DNA of 64,000 bases from Gigaspora margarita (taxonomy: Eukaryota; Glomeromycota; Glomeromycetes; Diversisporales; Gigasporaceae). The position numbers and the translations under genes were made by a program. Under the pieces are notes generated by a model that was given only the letters and a program-made list of their open reading frames with translations, was not told the DNA's origin and ran no database searches. Below are positions 1 to 11,419 of the stretch, piece after piece. Location: NCBI GenBank assembly GCA_009809945.1, contig WTPW01001132.1:106819-170818 (forward strand), given 5' to 3'. Each line of letters opens with the position of its first letter. The first letter of the stretch is position 1.

Positions 1-1430
1 TTTTACTTATTTTTTTAATTTTATTTTATTTATTTCCAACTTTCTTCGAAACTTTGCAAGAAAATGATCTAACTTTTCTGGTACTTACAAGAACAACAAC
101 TCTAACTTCTCTGACACTTTGCAAGAAGTAGTGAATATGAGCGAATATAATAGTAGATGTGATGAAGTGCGAAAGTAGTTAAAAATTATTACTATTTTTC
201 GTTTTTGTTTTTTTTTGTTATTTTTTTCGAGGGTTTTTTTTGATTTTTCATTTTTTTTTATAAAAATATGTAATATAATATAGTTTTTTTTTTTTCTCTT
301 TGACGGACTCGTGAGTACTTTTATTAGAATTAATACAATAAAACTTAATCTGATTACAAAATCAAATTTCTTATTATACCCCTTCTAATGTTCTAAGTCT
401 CACCCCACCTGGCTGCCTTATAGGTGCCCAAATGTGCCTCGTTGCACTAATTCAGAGAATTAGAACTTATGGCTAGCTTCGCCAAATCAGAATCTCTTTA
501 AATCCCTCTCACCTAGCATCTATAGTGAGAATAATCAAACCATCAAGAAAAAAAACTTGAAAGACAAGAAAAAAAAGAAAATAGAAAAAAGGGGGAAAGC
601 ATCAAAAACCTTTAACAACAAACCAAAATAGAACAAAAATAAAAGATAAAAGATGAAAGGAACAAAAAAAATTCTGTTTCGACGAAGTCTAACCTAAGCA
701 AATGCTCAGTAGAGTCTGAGCCTAAAATAATGCGTCTGAAACAGACTATAAAAATTATATAATACTATACAAGGAACGCCTTGTCTGAGTATTATATGTA
801 CAAATAAAAGAAATAAAAAATCTAGATAACTATGGGGCTACGCCTAAAGAATTTTCTAGAAGGAAATTTCATTTTGGAGTGACCTCACAAAAAACCTCAC
901 GTGTCATTCATTGTTTATCTCAGTTACCCGAAACTAACTCATGACTTGAATCCAAGTGGTAGGCGCCATTCCCAATTTGGATGACGTAAACATTGTCGAT
1001 CTTTTGGAGGGGGTAAGCTGGATTTCCCACTTTTTGGTGAAATTTCGAAAAGCCCAAGGAGAAATATCGAAGGTACTAAAATTATAAGGAGAGTAAGTTT
1101 TATGCTTTGAAGAATAATATATCTGCCCAAAAGTCTACTTCTGCCTAAGCTTCTGTATCTTTTGACAAAAAACTCCAGGGTTATTGCCCTACTACGTCTT
1201 CTATAGTAACGAAGTCTTCTACCCGGAAAGCCAAACCCAAAAGGAGAAGTCTTTTTCAGCTCTATTTCAGGTTTCTCACATCCGATCTGAAACCCTTTAT
1301 CCAAGTTGCTTCTAGATAAAGTCTTTGTTATATACAAAAATATTAACTTCAAAGTTTTCATAGGTCAGTTTTTGTGAAAAAATTTGGTATGAGGGATCAT
1401 CGGAAAGAGTTTGCTTAGTAGTGATATAAT
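1..1430. other. Leading region without a recognised gene
   Basis: Low-complexity T-rich sequence to about 300, then mixed sequence. A 140-codon open frame on the minus strand (1361-939) has a basic, low-information composition, no recognisable domain and no start context; I do not call it a gene. The stretch 390-500 and 660-940 is less AT-rich than its surroundings and may be an old retroelement end, but no matching terminal repeat is seen in the window. Confidence 0.4.
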
Positions 1431-1523
1431 ATAATATATAATAATAATAAATAAATAATTTTTATATTAAATTGCGAAAACTTGCAAATATTGATTATTT
1501 AATTTAAAATATAATATATAATA

Positions 1524-1680
1524 AGGGCTGTGTCATTAATCACCTGATTATTTTTTATTAGAGGCCTACCCCCCCTCCCCCCTTCTTTAATATAAATTTG
1601 GTCAGGTCCCTATATATAATTTCACTATTTTTTACCCCCCCTCCTCCCCTAAAAAATCACCTGATTTTTGTCACTCCCCT
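1524..1680. mobile_element. 157-bp MITE with imperfect TIRs (copy 1)
   Basis: The ends are inverted copies: AGGGCTGTGTCATTAATCAC at the left and the complement of AGGGGAGTGACAAAAATCAG at the right, about 26 bp in all. The interior has C-runs (1568-1582, 1635-1649). A second, diverged copy in the opposite orientation is at 35503-35654. The flanking bases are AT-rich, so a TA duplication is possible but not diagnostic. There is no coding capacity. The surrounding 1440-1500 and 1682-1730 blocks repeat each other ('attgcgaaa-cttgcaa'). Confidence 0.75.
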
Positions 1681-1759
1681 AATAATAAATAAAAAAAATA
1701 AATTTATAATAAATTGCGAAACCTTGCAAGCATAATTATGTGAATATAATAATTTATTA

Positions 1760-1985
1760 ATTGATATCATATTAGATATATATCGATTACTATCACTATT
1801 GATAATAATTGGCAGAGGTGTTGATTATCGATATATATATGGTTAATCGATATATATCTAGTAGATATATATCGATTAACCATATATATATCGATTACTA
1901 TCACTATCGATAATAATCGGCAGGGGTGTTGATCATTGATATATATCTTACTAGTTAGTAATCGATATATATCTATATATAAAAT
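1760..1985. repeat. ATCGATATATAT-rich inverted and tandem repeat
   Basis: A block containing 'cgattactatcactat' and 'ggcagaggtgttgat' occurs twice (about 1785-1845 and 1890-1950). The copies are separated by a palindrome of atcgatatatat units centred near 1865. The same ATCGATTA-type vocabulary recurs at 8565-8830. It abuts the 3' end of the broken gene at 1985-3405 and may have truncated it. Confidence 0.6.
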
Positions 1986-3405
1986 TTGCCGATGTGTATA
2001 AGCCTTTTAGTTTTTGTCGGTATTCTCCCAAGTGTGCCAGTTCAGCTGGATCAGTTATTGGGAATAATTTTCGTACTGAAGGATGTAGATTATTTACTGA
2101 TTGTGGTAAAGCCATGATAGGGTTTTCGAAATATTCATCTGGTAACTTTTCAAATTTATACACTTTTCTAAGTGCATTCACTAGGATTCTGGTATTTTGT
2201 CTGTTTTCAATCGGCAGCCTAAAAGGTATTGCCACAAGGTATTCTGGATCAATTAATTGAGGTGTACTAGGGAGTGGTTGTAATCCTTTTTCATGTGTAT
2301 CAAACAGGCAGGAGCGGGTTTTTTCGAAGGTTAGCTTGGTTGCTATTTTTGCATAGTTCAAGCAGTAAAAAATGTATCTTGTGCATTCGTGTAGCTTAAA
2401 GAGCAGGAAATCTAAGTTGCACAAGAAATCAATAGCGATCTTGGCTCATAGTTTCTCATATATTTGTTGTTTGTTTGTTTTGTTAATGAATTTACATCAT
2501 AGAGGCATCGATATTTTTCTAAGGACATTTCATAGAGGGTCTCGAATTCTTGTTGGTGTTTGGGGGCCCTGGTTTTATCCCGTGTGAAAGTTCTAAAGAA
2601 TGCCGTATCCATATGTTGGAGCTTTTGGTTAATAGCATGTGGGATGTTAGTGTTAGCAGGTTTCGTTTCTAGTTTATATATAAGAAATTTTTCTAGTATG
2701 TCTTCAGATTCGAAGGCCTTTATAATTGATTCGTATTCCCAGACTTGGTCGTTGAATGACTTGGTTCATTTTTTTCCTCTTGCGCGAAGAGTTGCAGTGC
2801 ACACTTATCAGTTTGTCTCGGTCTAGGAGGCGGTTTATTTCTTTCTGTCTTGTTGACATGTGCTCTACTATATAACCTTGGTGGGACGTCATCTTCAATA
2901 GTACCGTTTGATTCGGTCTCCATATCCATAGTATTTCTATTATCGCCGATAGTCGAGGTTGTAATAGTAATCAGGGTATGTAACTCCATTTGGTCGGACG
3001 GGTCTGCTCAAGGGTTTGAGTCAGAATTAATAGGCGTATCATTGATTGTCATCACTTGATCTACCATTTCTACATTTGGCAATGGGAGAACTGGATCAGG
3101 TTCCGACATAATCATTGAATTTCCCATGCTTGTTGTTGTTTGTTGTTGCGATAGTGCTGATGATATCATAAACAAATTTATCGGGGGTAAGCTATTTTTG
3201 CCACTTTCAGACCATTCTATAGATGAGGCGAGTGGGATAAAGGTGTTGAAAGTAGGAAGAGGTTGGTGGTGGTTTTTTGTTCTTTTGGCAGTACGGCCTG
3301 TCTGTGTTGTGAGCTCTTCTTGGACACTAGCTTGAATACTCTCTAATATGTGCTGCTGTTGGGTCTCTTCTATTGTTAACATCGGCGGCTATTGATCAGA
3401 AGCCA
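1985..3405 (-). pseudogene. Broken gene of unknown function, probably transposon-derived
   Basis: Reading from an ATG at 3405, the frame starts M-A-S-D-Q and meets TAG at codon 6. It continues in the same frame through MLTIEETQQQHILESIQASV (3382) to a TGA at 3008-3010, and again in frame through 'MELHTLITITTS' to about 2740. Two later shifts join MDTAFFRTFTRDKTRAPKH (2612) and MCNLDFLLFKLHECTRYIFY (2424), ending in 'GEYRQKLKGLYTSANF' near 1985. The junctions overlap cleanly, so this is one ancestral protein of about 470 residues, with a Q/S/P-rich N-terminal half and a more ordered C-terminal half. The two in-frame stops fit CAG to TAG and CGA to TGA. I recognise no domain; a transposon-encoded ORF1-like protein is a guess. 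Confidence 0.6.
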
Positions 3406-4189
3406 TTGTTGGAAAGAAGTACGAGAACACATGGGGTGTAGAGAATATATCATCTTCTTTTCGTTTAGTTATCTTGGCAAATATTTATTTAAAATATACT
3501 TGTCTCAGTGGTCGCAAAGGCCCCAAGGCCTATAATTAGTGTTTTTTGTTTATTTTCCTATATGTTTTTGTTGTTTTCCCTTAGCTCTGAATTTGGTTTA
3601 GTGATCTAAAGAAAGAGTTCTTTTCTATCGATTTGTTTTTTAAAATATAACTTTTTAATTCTAAATGTTGGTTACTTAAGTTAATCCATTTTTAGATAGC
3701 ATCCAACTATATTACTAGTAGTATATTTCCATCAAATGATAATTATATAGCGTGTCGCTTCCTAAATAAAAGAATATCTGTTATCGCTATGATAACTGAT
3801 TCATTTTCCTTGTTTTCTTGTTCTAAAGATATGATATAGACGTTAATCTATAATAATAAGAAAATAAAACAAAAATTTGCTATTACCAAGCATAAGCATA
3901 TTATTTATATAATTTGAACTGTTTATTTTTTTATCACTTTGCTTTGTACAATATCTGATTCCAATTATTCTATTAAGAAAATAGAATTAAAAAATTATAA
4001 AAATTACCAGAACAAAGATGATGTTTATGGTATGAAATAATTATTAATATTACCTATTTTTTTCTTTGTTTATAATTTTAATTTCAAAGTAAAATATTCT
4101 GCACTCTGAAGGGATTGGATTGTTTGCTCAAATGATTACAGCTTTAAAGATATCAGAATTTTTAATTAAAAGGTTATTAATAAATTAAA
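3406..4189. other. AT-rich spacer, nothing recognised
   Basis: No open frame of note on either strand and no terminal-repeat pair found. 3406-3480 is the 5' side of the broken gene at 1985-3405. Confidence 0.5.
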
Positions 4190-4350
4190 TAGCTATGATG
4201 ATATTCTTTTAAGTGCCGATGATTACAGTAACATATTAAATATGTTTCTGCAAGATTTGTCATTTTCATATTACCCATATAATTCACTTTAAGTCCACTT
4301 GAATCTATATCAATAAATGGTGATTTGTCTTTAATATCCATGTAGTCAGC
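4190..4350 (-). pseudogene. Possible SPRY-domain fragment
   Basis: The minus strand reads 'MDIKDKSPFIDIDSSG' then 'LKVNYMGN' from about 4341 downward. This resembles the N-terminal edge of SPRY domains of the RanBP9/Vid30 type (W-x-x-K-D-K-x-x-x-I-x-I-x-x-x-G-L-x-V-x-Y-x-G). After the GN the similarity moves to the next frame (NDKSCRN), as expected of a decayed copy. No start, no rest of the domain and no neighbouring exon was found. The assignment rests on memory of the motif and is tentative. Confidence 0.35.
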
Positions 4351-4847
4351 AAAACAATATTATTGCATGAAGGTATTAAATCCAAATCTCCCAATGCTGT
4401 AGGTTAAAATAATTCACGATTTTGAAGAAAATTGTGCTTTAAATATTGTTTAAAAAGTTACAGCAAAATTTATGATTAAAAAGAAAATTTTTCTCACACA
4501 CACATTGATCTTTTTAATTCTGTGAGTGCATGCAATCCTAAATTCTCTGTGTGCGTTGAGAACTCTTCTTTGGGTGGACAAGCAGGTACTATAACAACAA
4601 CTTTTTCTAAAAGGCAAAAAAGAAGAAAGTTGTCTTTCTTTATACTTTATTGTTTTTACTAGCACCCAATATATTTAAAAACAAAAAGTCTATCATACTT
4701 AAGCCTTTCTTGTACGTACGTAACTTTTTAAAAAATCTATTAGCTTATTGTATCAAAGAAAAAATTTTTAGATAGTAAAAAACTATCAGCAAGAAGGGAG
4801 AAACTGAAAGGATGTACATATGCGTACTCCATAACAATTATGTAGTT

Positions 4848-5382
4848 AGGGGGCATCCATAAATAACGTTATGTACCCCTACATAGTTGCTCTTGACCCC
4901 CCCTACTATATAAAAAAATTTTTAAAGATCCATATATTTATATATAAAATTTTACAAAAACTTGAATATATAATGACCCAGTAATCCAATCTGGATGATT
5001 TTGGTACCATTCGATTCGTCTCTATGAGACGAATCCAATGGTACCAAAATCAATTCATTTGGATTACTGAATCACGTTTTATTAACGAAATACTATTGAT
5101 TTTATAGTAATTTTATAAGAAAACATAACAACCAATAGTATTTCGTTAATAAAACGTTATTCAGTGATCCAAATCAAATGAAATTGGTACCATTCGATTT
5201 CTCTCCTCGAGACGGTTCGAATGGTACCAAAATCATCCAATTTGGACCATTGGGTCAAGTTTTAGACAAATTTTATAAAAAAATTGCGTTATGTTGGGGG
5301 GGACCCCCCCTACATATTGGAAAATCGTTATATTTTGGGGACCCCCCCCCCTCAAGCATAACGTTATTTATGGATGCCCCCT
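4848..5382. mobile_element. 535-bp foldback element with GGGGGCATCC termini
   Basis: It begins AGGGGGCATCCATAAATAAC and ends with its complement (GTTATTTATGGATGCCCCCT), so the outermost inverted repeat is at least 25 bp. Further inward the two halves pair again around 4990-5060 and 5170-5240 ('ggatgattttggtaccatt') and around 5090-5150 ('accaatagtatttcgttaat'), so the element can fold along much of its length. Runs of C and G near both ends (4898-4906, 5305-5313, 5342-5350) are conserved between halves. There is no coding capacity. An older, interrupted copy lies at 34121-35917. Confidence 0.85.
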
Positions 5383-5545
5383 TACCATCTTTTGTGTTTT
5401 TGGTTATTTCATAAATCGCAATTGCAGAATTGCCCCTATGTTTATGTTGATTTTTAATCTAAAATATTATTAGAATAAAAGAAGATTATCACACTTTAGT
5501 AATAATAAATTATAATGATTACTTCTAAAAATTTTTGCTTTATAT

Positions 5546-5776
5546 TTTTAGTTGCTCTTCGTTTCCATACTTCTTTTGATAATCAAGTCCTATAATATAT
5601 TTATCAATCCATACTGCCTTAAAAATGATGCCAAAGCCTCCTTTAGCAAGATACTTTATATTTGTTAATTTGCTCAAGGATGTCCGTTTAAGCGTCAATG
5701 CATTAAGTTGTATTTGTTGAATTAATTGATCAATCTCACGATTGTCACTTGTTCAACTACAAAGTTCTTTTGTAAA
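5546..5776 (-). pseudogene. Protein kinase N-lobe fragment
   Basis: The minus strand encodes 77 codons: 'FTKELCS-stop-TSDNREID', then 'QLIQQIQLNALTLKRTSL', then 'IKYLAKGGFGIIFKAVWID'. The KGGFGIIFKAV part is a glycine-rich ATP-binding loop preceded by the linker typical of the large kinase-like families of Glomeromycotina. The internal TGA stands where a Trp (TGG) is expected. The VAIK lysine, catalytic loop and DFG are not found downstream, so this is a truncated copy. Its function is lost unless it joins a distant exon. Confidence 0.65.
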
Positions 5777-6479
5777 CCTTAATATTATTAATTAAAATAA
5801 TAAATATAATAATAATTAAGAGCTATGACTATTAATATTTCTGATTTGCTATAAAGTAATCATGTAATCTAAACTTTACACTTCTCTAAATCGTTAATTT
5901 AATCTTCTTGCCCTTTTTGCACAATAGACGATATTTGGTCAATGTAGCGATATTATGTAAAGTATAACATGAAGGTCAAATAATTCAGTGAATAGCACTG
6001 TACAAAGATTTCAAGTTTTGTTAATATGCTTTATGGGTTATGCCAGTTGGCTACAAAAGGCAGTTTTCTAAAGAATATTTAGAAATACCAATATTAAAAT
6101 TAATAATTGTTCAGATTATCATAGATCTCATGTCATTATGGCGATTCAGTTCTTATTAAGATTTTTGTAATAAAGCATTCAAAAATAGATAAAACAAAAA
6201 AAAACCCCTGAAATTAATTTATTCATTATATATTACTTATCAAAATTTTGCTCTTGAAGCAAAGTTTTTAGGTATATAATCTATACTGATCTTTTTTTAC
6301 TGAAGAGGCGCAAAAAGTTAAAGAACACTATAATATGCTTTAAAAAAATTTTTATTGTGTAAACCCATGAGTTGCCAATTGACAATATGGTTTTTTATAG
6401 TAAGAGTTACTTTAAAAATTTTTTATATTGTGTAATACAGGGATCTTCAAGCCAATAAAATCGAATGTCTACTATGCTA
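5777..6479. other. AT-rich spacer, nothing recognised
   Basis: No convincing coding sequence, RNA gene or inverted-repeat pair was seen on either strand. Confidence 0.45.
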
Positions 6480-7260
6480 TGAAGCCCAAAGAGAAGAAAA
6501 AATGTTCGTAAAACAAGACAAAACAAAAATAAAAACTAGAAAAAAAATAAAACCAAATATCTTACCTGAAAGTGCCACTCTGGTGCTGATTTAAGTACAG
6601 CAAAGCCAAAAAAGTGGAAACTAATATGCCCGAAAAGCTGTTTAATATTCACCCAAGTTGATTTACATCAAAGAAAAGTAAAAACAAAACAAAAAAAAAA
6701 ACATCCTGAAGTGCTACTCACTACTGATTATCTCTAGCAAAGCTTAAAGAGAGAAGAAAAAAGTTAGTAAAGATGAGAAAAACCATGAAGTATTAAAACT
6801 CTAAGAGCAGAGTTAACAAACAAGACAAAAGAAGAAACCAATATCTTACTACCTCATGCTTGCCTGGTGCTGATTTATATTCAACAAAGCCTAAAAACTT
6901 GAAGAAAGAAGAACAAAGTTAGTAAAAAAAAACAAAATAAGAAAACCAAAACCAAATATCTTATCCAAAATGTAAGACCACACATGTAAGACTGCATGCA
7001 AGATTACATGCATGAACACACTTACAAAAACACTAGAGGATCTTTTGCAAAATACCAAAAAAGCACAAAAATGCCAAATCTGGAAAGCAATATTAGCAAC
7101 GACACTAACTGTAGCAGGCACCAACAATAACACAAAAAACAACAAGCTAAAAAAAATTAGTAAGCGAAGATGAAAAAAAAACAAATCAAAAAATCTTATC
7201 TGTTCAGATCTGGTAATGTGACAATGCAAGGTAAATATTGTCTGACCTTGTATCAGTAAA
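6480..7260 (-). repeat. Tandem array of exon-intron-like units
   Basis: Read on the minus strand, a block like GGCTTTGCTGTACTTAAATC followed by AGCACCAGAGTGGCACTTCAG-type sequence recurs near 6570-6605, 6700-6740 and 6855-6895. At the first and third copies it is followed by a GTAAGATATT-type sequence (complement at about 6560 and 6848). Related blocks ending in ATAAGATATTTGG or ATAAGATTTTTTG lie near 6960 and 7197. T-rich tracts ending in TAG precede several blocks. Each unit therefore resembles a mini-exon of 40-50 nt plus a donor and a pyrimidine-rich intron. The 133-codon minus frame over 6891-7292 is translated T-rich repeat and is not called. Confidence 0.5.
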
Positions 7261-7975
7261 ACATGAATTTCAATCATGTGACTTTTTGTCATTTGATTGG
7301 TTAAAAGGCCAGAGATATATAAGTAGTTATATATCTTTAACTAGAGATGTCTAGAATTCCCCTTTTATATAGACCAATTTTTACTAATTTATATAATATT
7401 TTTAAATGATTTTCCTAATTTTGTATAACAAAATTTGCTAATTACACCAATTAGATTTATTTAAGTGATAATTAAATTTGTTTTTTTTTTATTTGTTATG
7501 GCCAATTAAAAAATTATATTAAACTTGAATATAAGTTCACTATGAGTTTACTATAAGTTTACTATAAGTTTATTATAAGTTTACTATAAGTTTTTTTAAG
7601 CTAGAAAATCCTTCAACATCAGTTAGAAATATTTATATGGCTTTAAAAACAATTTTTATATATTTACTATAACCTTTGTTTAAACAAAAATCTTAAATTT
7701 TAAGAACTTTATTAAAAGATACCATTTATTAAACTATTCAAAAACTATTATATACTAAGACTATTAATTAAATAAAGGTAACAAGAAGTGTTTTGTTAAA
7801 ACCTGTTTTTTATTAAATTTTTAACAAACTGTTTAGTATAAATAATGTTATAATGCAGTTGACAGATAAAATATTACTAAGATGTTCTTTAAAGATATAA
7901 AAACTTAGATCATGTACTTGAGATAAGTATCAAGTTGTTAATGGTTTTAATTCTTGAATAATTTTGGTGCTTTTA
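7261..7975. other. AT-rich spacer with a short tandem repeat
   Basis: The only feature is a run of about five 'actataagttt' units of 11-12 bp at 7538-7592. Nothing else was recognised. Confidence 0.5.
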
Positions 7976-7983
7976 CTGTACAG

Positions 7984-8229
7984 CAGTGTTGTACATTAGA
8001 CATGTTCAAATTATGTTTTTGTTCAAGTGTTTAAGATTGCCCAAAACTGTTCAAGTCTATGTCCAAAATTTAAATAAATTAATTTAATAAATATATAATT
8101 ATATATATTTTTTATGTTTTAGATTCATTTTTAAAAAAAATTAAAATAGATTATCTTAATAAAATTTTAAGTAATTTTAATTTGTAAAAATGACCAAAAT
8201 GTTCACAAAACACCCAATGTACAACACTG
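7984..8229. mobile_element. hAT-type MITE, 246 bp
   Basis: The termini CAGTGTTGTACATT and AATGTACAACACTG are exact inverted repeats. They are flanked by an 8-bp duplication, ctgtacag (7976-7983) and ttgtacag (8230-8237), 7 of 8 identical. The CAGTG start and 8-bp target duplication are diagnostic of hAT elements. The interior is AT-rich and non-coding. Confidence 0.9.
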
Positions 8230-8564
8230 TTGTACAGTATGTAGTACATAGCACATAGCATGTTTGGGCCAACTAATTGTACTATAATAAAAGTTTTATG
8301 TAAGTGTATACTTTTGTCTACACTTTGCATTACGTAATTTTTTTTGTGTGTGTTTACAATTTATTTATTTTTTTTGCAGATTTTGTTTTTTGTCTTTCCA
8401 TCGTAATTATTGCAGTAATGAATTTTAAAAAAATTAATCAATTTGATTGGTTAACAATCACATGTAGACCTATAAATTAGAGATATCACATTTTTATATC
8501 ACACAAATCAGTCAAAATCTAGGACAAAATTGATATCTGAGATAGTGAACCAAATCTAACCAAA

Positions 8565-8830
8565 AAATGCAATCGATTAGTTAGCCAAAATTTTTTAAAA
8601 AATCGATTAAAAATCGATTATTGTCAACTAGTCGATTAATCGATTAATATGGATTAATCGATTAGCCAATTAATCGATTAACTAATCGATTAAATTGGTA
8701 TATTAAATAGCTTGAATATACTTTGAATCTCTAGCTAAAACCTCTGATTATATTGTTTGGCGGTTCTATATTAAAAAAAACAATCGATTAATTGTTTAAT
8801 AAAATTATCAATCGATTAATTGCGATTTGG
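8565..8830. repeat. Cluster of ATCGATTA palindromic units
   Basis: About fifteen copies of the ATCGATTA/TAATCGAT motif occur in both orientations, densest at 8600-8695 and again at 8782-8825. They make overlapping short hairpins. No gene is present. Confidence 0.7.
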
Positions 8831-9294
8831 ATCACTAATCTGGGGCACAACACATGTTCATACAATTGAAAAATGTCTTGAACTGCATATTTGTTAAAAC
8901 AATTGATTCATTGATAATTTACACAGTACACGTATAATTCAAGGCAGAAAATAAAATTATTATGATCCGGCTAGGAATGTCAAATTACATAATTTTGAGT
9001 AAGATTCGGTAAATTGAAATTTGAGTGATTCAATTCGGATCATACATTCAAATCAAATGATGTAATAATACTGGCCGAATTTCTGTAACTCTGGTACTTT
9101 ATGTATGACGTGATGAAAATTACATGAAATTTAATTTTCTGAAACTTACGTAAATGAAAAATTGTAATTTATGTAACACAACCATAGATTTGGCGTAGAC
9201 ATCATTTGATTTTTTGATTGTATTTATACACCTTCTCTAAACTCTTATCAATTTTATTCACTTATCAATTCTATTCAACTCTTAAACAACTAAA

Positions 9295-9923
9295 ATGGAT
9301 GACATCCCCGCCCAACTTGGTCTCAATCCTGACGAAACAAAAGCATATAATAGTATGAACACACGAGAAAGATTTGACTTTAACGCCCTGCCTGATAACA
9401 ATGCAAAAATTATTTATATTCGAACTATGGTGTCGAGAGATAGAACTTGGCGTGAAAGATCGGTATGTTTAGCTATGTATCACATTTTGTTAGAATATTT
9501 TACTAAAACCATTTTAGCTCTTTCGGCTCTTTGGTCGCTTCTTAACATACCCTTTTCGTCGGTTACTAGGACATTAATCAAAAACTAATTTACTGTTCTC
9601 TCTACGTGGGCTCCCTAATTGCACTTGCTCTTCTTGGCTTGACTATATTTAAAAATGATGGAGAAATCCTAAAATATTGTTCATTGGCGTTAAACTCGCT
9701 TATTTTTATCACAGAGATTGTAATGTTATTAAATAAATTGCGATGGAATTACATTGTTTGGTATCATAATATTATTATTTGTATTTTAATAGTCGTAGGA
9801 ATATTATTATCTGTACTTTTTACCGATATTCATCAAAATTTTTCCAGCAACGATCTCTGTGTTTTCACCAAAGCTGCTGTAATTGTTGGTGAAATTTTGT
9901 TTCAATGGCTTATCTTAAAATAA
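9295..9923 (+). CDS. Small four-span membrane protein with one intron
   Basis: Exon 1 is 9295-9462 (56 codons) and exon 2 is 9570-9923. The 107-bp intron 9463-9569 has a GTATGT donor, a CTTAAC branch-like site about 28 bases before its end and an ACTAG acceptor. Splicing keeps phase 0 and removes the stop that would end exon 1 at 9588, giving a 173-residue protein. The ATG has a good context (AACTAAAATGG). The N-terminal 60 residues are hydrophilic (start MDDIPAQLGLNPDETKAY). They are followed by four hydrophobic stretches at about 62-83, 91-111, 121-141 and 151-172. I do not recognise the family; a small integral membrane protein is the only safe statement. It stands alone, with no neighbour within 6 kb. 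Confidence 0.75.
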
Positions 9924-11048
9924 TTTTTTTCGTGTAACATTTTGTATCGCAACTACATAAAACGTGGCCACATATGCATCACATAAGATGCGCGTTAAAT
10001 TCGAGACAATGTAAGTTATTTTTAATGAACTCGATTTTCAAAATATCGTTATTTCGCGCTTATACGATACGGGTCTTGTTCTAAAGCATATTTATTGTAA
10101 ATTTGTCAATGCGTTGATTCTATCTATATTTTTCCATAGACCTTCGTGCTGACCTGAATGTATTACGGGTTTTATACTTATGGACAATAGGATGTTCTAT
10201 TCAGTGACAAGATTGATTACGGTGGAGATTTTAGGGCTAACAGTAATTATGGATCGACATTTGGAAGGCTAAACAGTCTCCAAACATGCCATTGAACGGT
10301 AATTAAAAGCCGTCATTAGAAGCTATATTATTAGAGAAGAATGATAATCCTCAAGCAGCAGTTGGTGCTTGGAGTAGAGTGAATGGTCTGAATAATCTTT
10401 AGATGTTTGGTATTAAAACAAATATGAATCATTGTTGTGATCCTAATAATTAGTTTTATATTACTGAATTATTAAAGTTTTTAATTGTTATTCATGTTTA
10501 TTATAGCATTAGAAGTATTGGATTCTTTTTATCTTGATTATAAACCTCCTTATCCAATTAATGTGTTAATAACCCCATGTCACTAGAAATGTATAATTGA
10601 CTATTTATTTTACGAGCATTACGAAGGGAATAGTAAATCGTCATATACAGTATATCTGCTCTAATACGATCAATACCTTATTGATGATAAAGATACAAGA
10701 ATCTGGCGCAAATATTCCGATTTGAAACGCAACAATTTATTTCAGTATTCCAGGGGTATGCATTCGATGTAGCAATATTATCTACTTGGTCACATTTCAT
10801 GAACTCTTGCGTCTCTCTTATCGACAGGATTTCAAATATGAATTCAAAGTTTTTATGGAACCCTAACACATCACCATTCATTTTCGGCATTCGTCTTGGT
10901 ATCATCTTGAACATACGTTGATTGACTTGCGTCATGTTAACATTCAACCTAATTATCGCGCCATGTTCATTCTAATTATTATGCTACGTTCTTTCTAACT
11001 ATCGTGCTATGTTCGTCCTAACTATTTTTCTATTATCGTGCTAAGTTC
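9924..11048. other. Intergenic region with possible coding remnants
   Basis: At 10270-10400 the plus strand reads 'SPNMPLNGN-stop-KPSLE' then 'AILLEKNDNPQAAVGAWSRV', which looks like decayed coding sequence of unknown origin. The 89-codon minus frame at 10947-10678 has no recognisable motif and is not called. 10960-11055 has loose repeats of 'ttctaactatcgtgctatgtt'. Confidence 0.4.
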
Positions 11049-11056
11049 ATTCTAAC

Positions 11057-11286
11057 CATTGTGTGAAATTCAAATTTGATTTTATGTTCTCACATGAACA
11101 ATTTTCAAACCTTTGATGTTCTCAAAAATTTTTTATTGTTCCTCAATAAAGAAAAATTAAGTTTATTTTATATCAAACAAATTTATTTAAAAGTTCTCAA
11201 TTAGAGAACAATGTTTTAATAAATTATGTTTTAAAAATTTGATTAATGTTCTCGGAGAACGTTGAGAAATCGAATTTCGCACATTG
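11057..11286. mobile_element. hAT-type MITE, 230 bp
   Basis: The termini CATTGTGTGAAATTC and GAATTTCGCACATTG are imperfect inverted repeats of about 20 bp. The target duplication is attctaac (11049-11056) and gttctaac (11287-11294), 7 of 8. The interior carries the GTTCTCA-x-n-GAGAAC vocabulary shared with the element at 23067-23425. It is non-coding. Confidence 0.85.
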
Positions 11287-11419
11287 GTTCTAACTATTGT
11301 GCTAAGTTGGCTTTATCCTGTGACGTTCGTTCGATTCTTGCTACGTTCGTTCCAAATTTTTTTTTTTAAAAAAATAAATAATGTTTATTAAAAATATATA
11401 TATATTTACAGGAAAATTA

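Noticed and set aside
660-770. Possible hammerhead ribozyme (CGAAACAG and CTGTTTC on the minus strand)
   Set aside because: The required CUGANGA core is absent (only CTGAGCA) and the helices cannot be arranged correctly.
939-1361. 140-codon minus frame
   Set aside because: No domain, an odd RRRR-rich composition and no homologous segment in the window; too weak to call a gene.
6891-7292. 133-residue hydrophobic minus-strand frame looking like a membrane protein
   Set aside because: It is translated T-rich sequence of the tandem array; phenylalanine/leucine content follows base composition and no other unit keeps the frame.
7538-7592. CRISPR-like short repeats
   Set aside because: Units of 11-12 bp are contiguous without spacers and the genome is eukaryotic.
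9295-9588. Two separate small genes at 9295-9588 and 9606-9923
   Set aside because: A good GTATGT donor, branch-like site and ACTAG acceptor join them in phase; the second has no ATG near its start.
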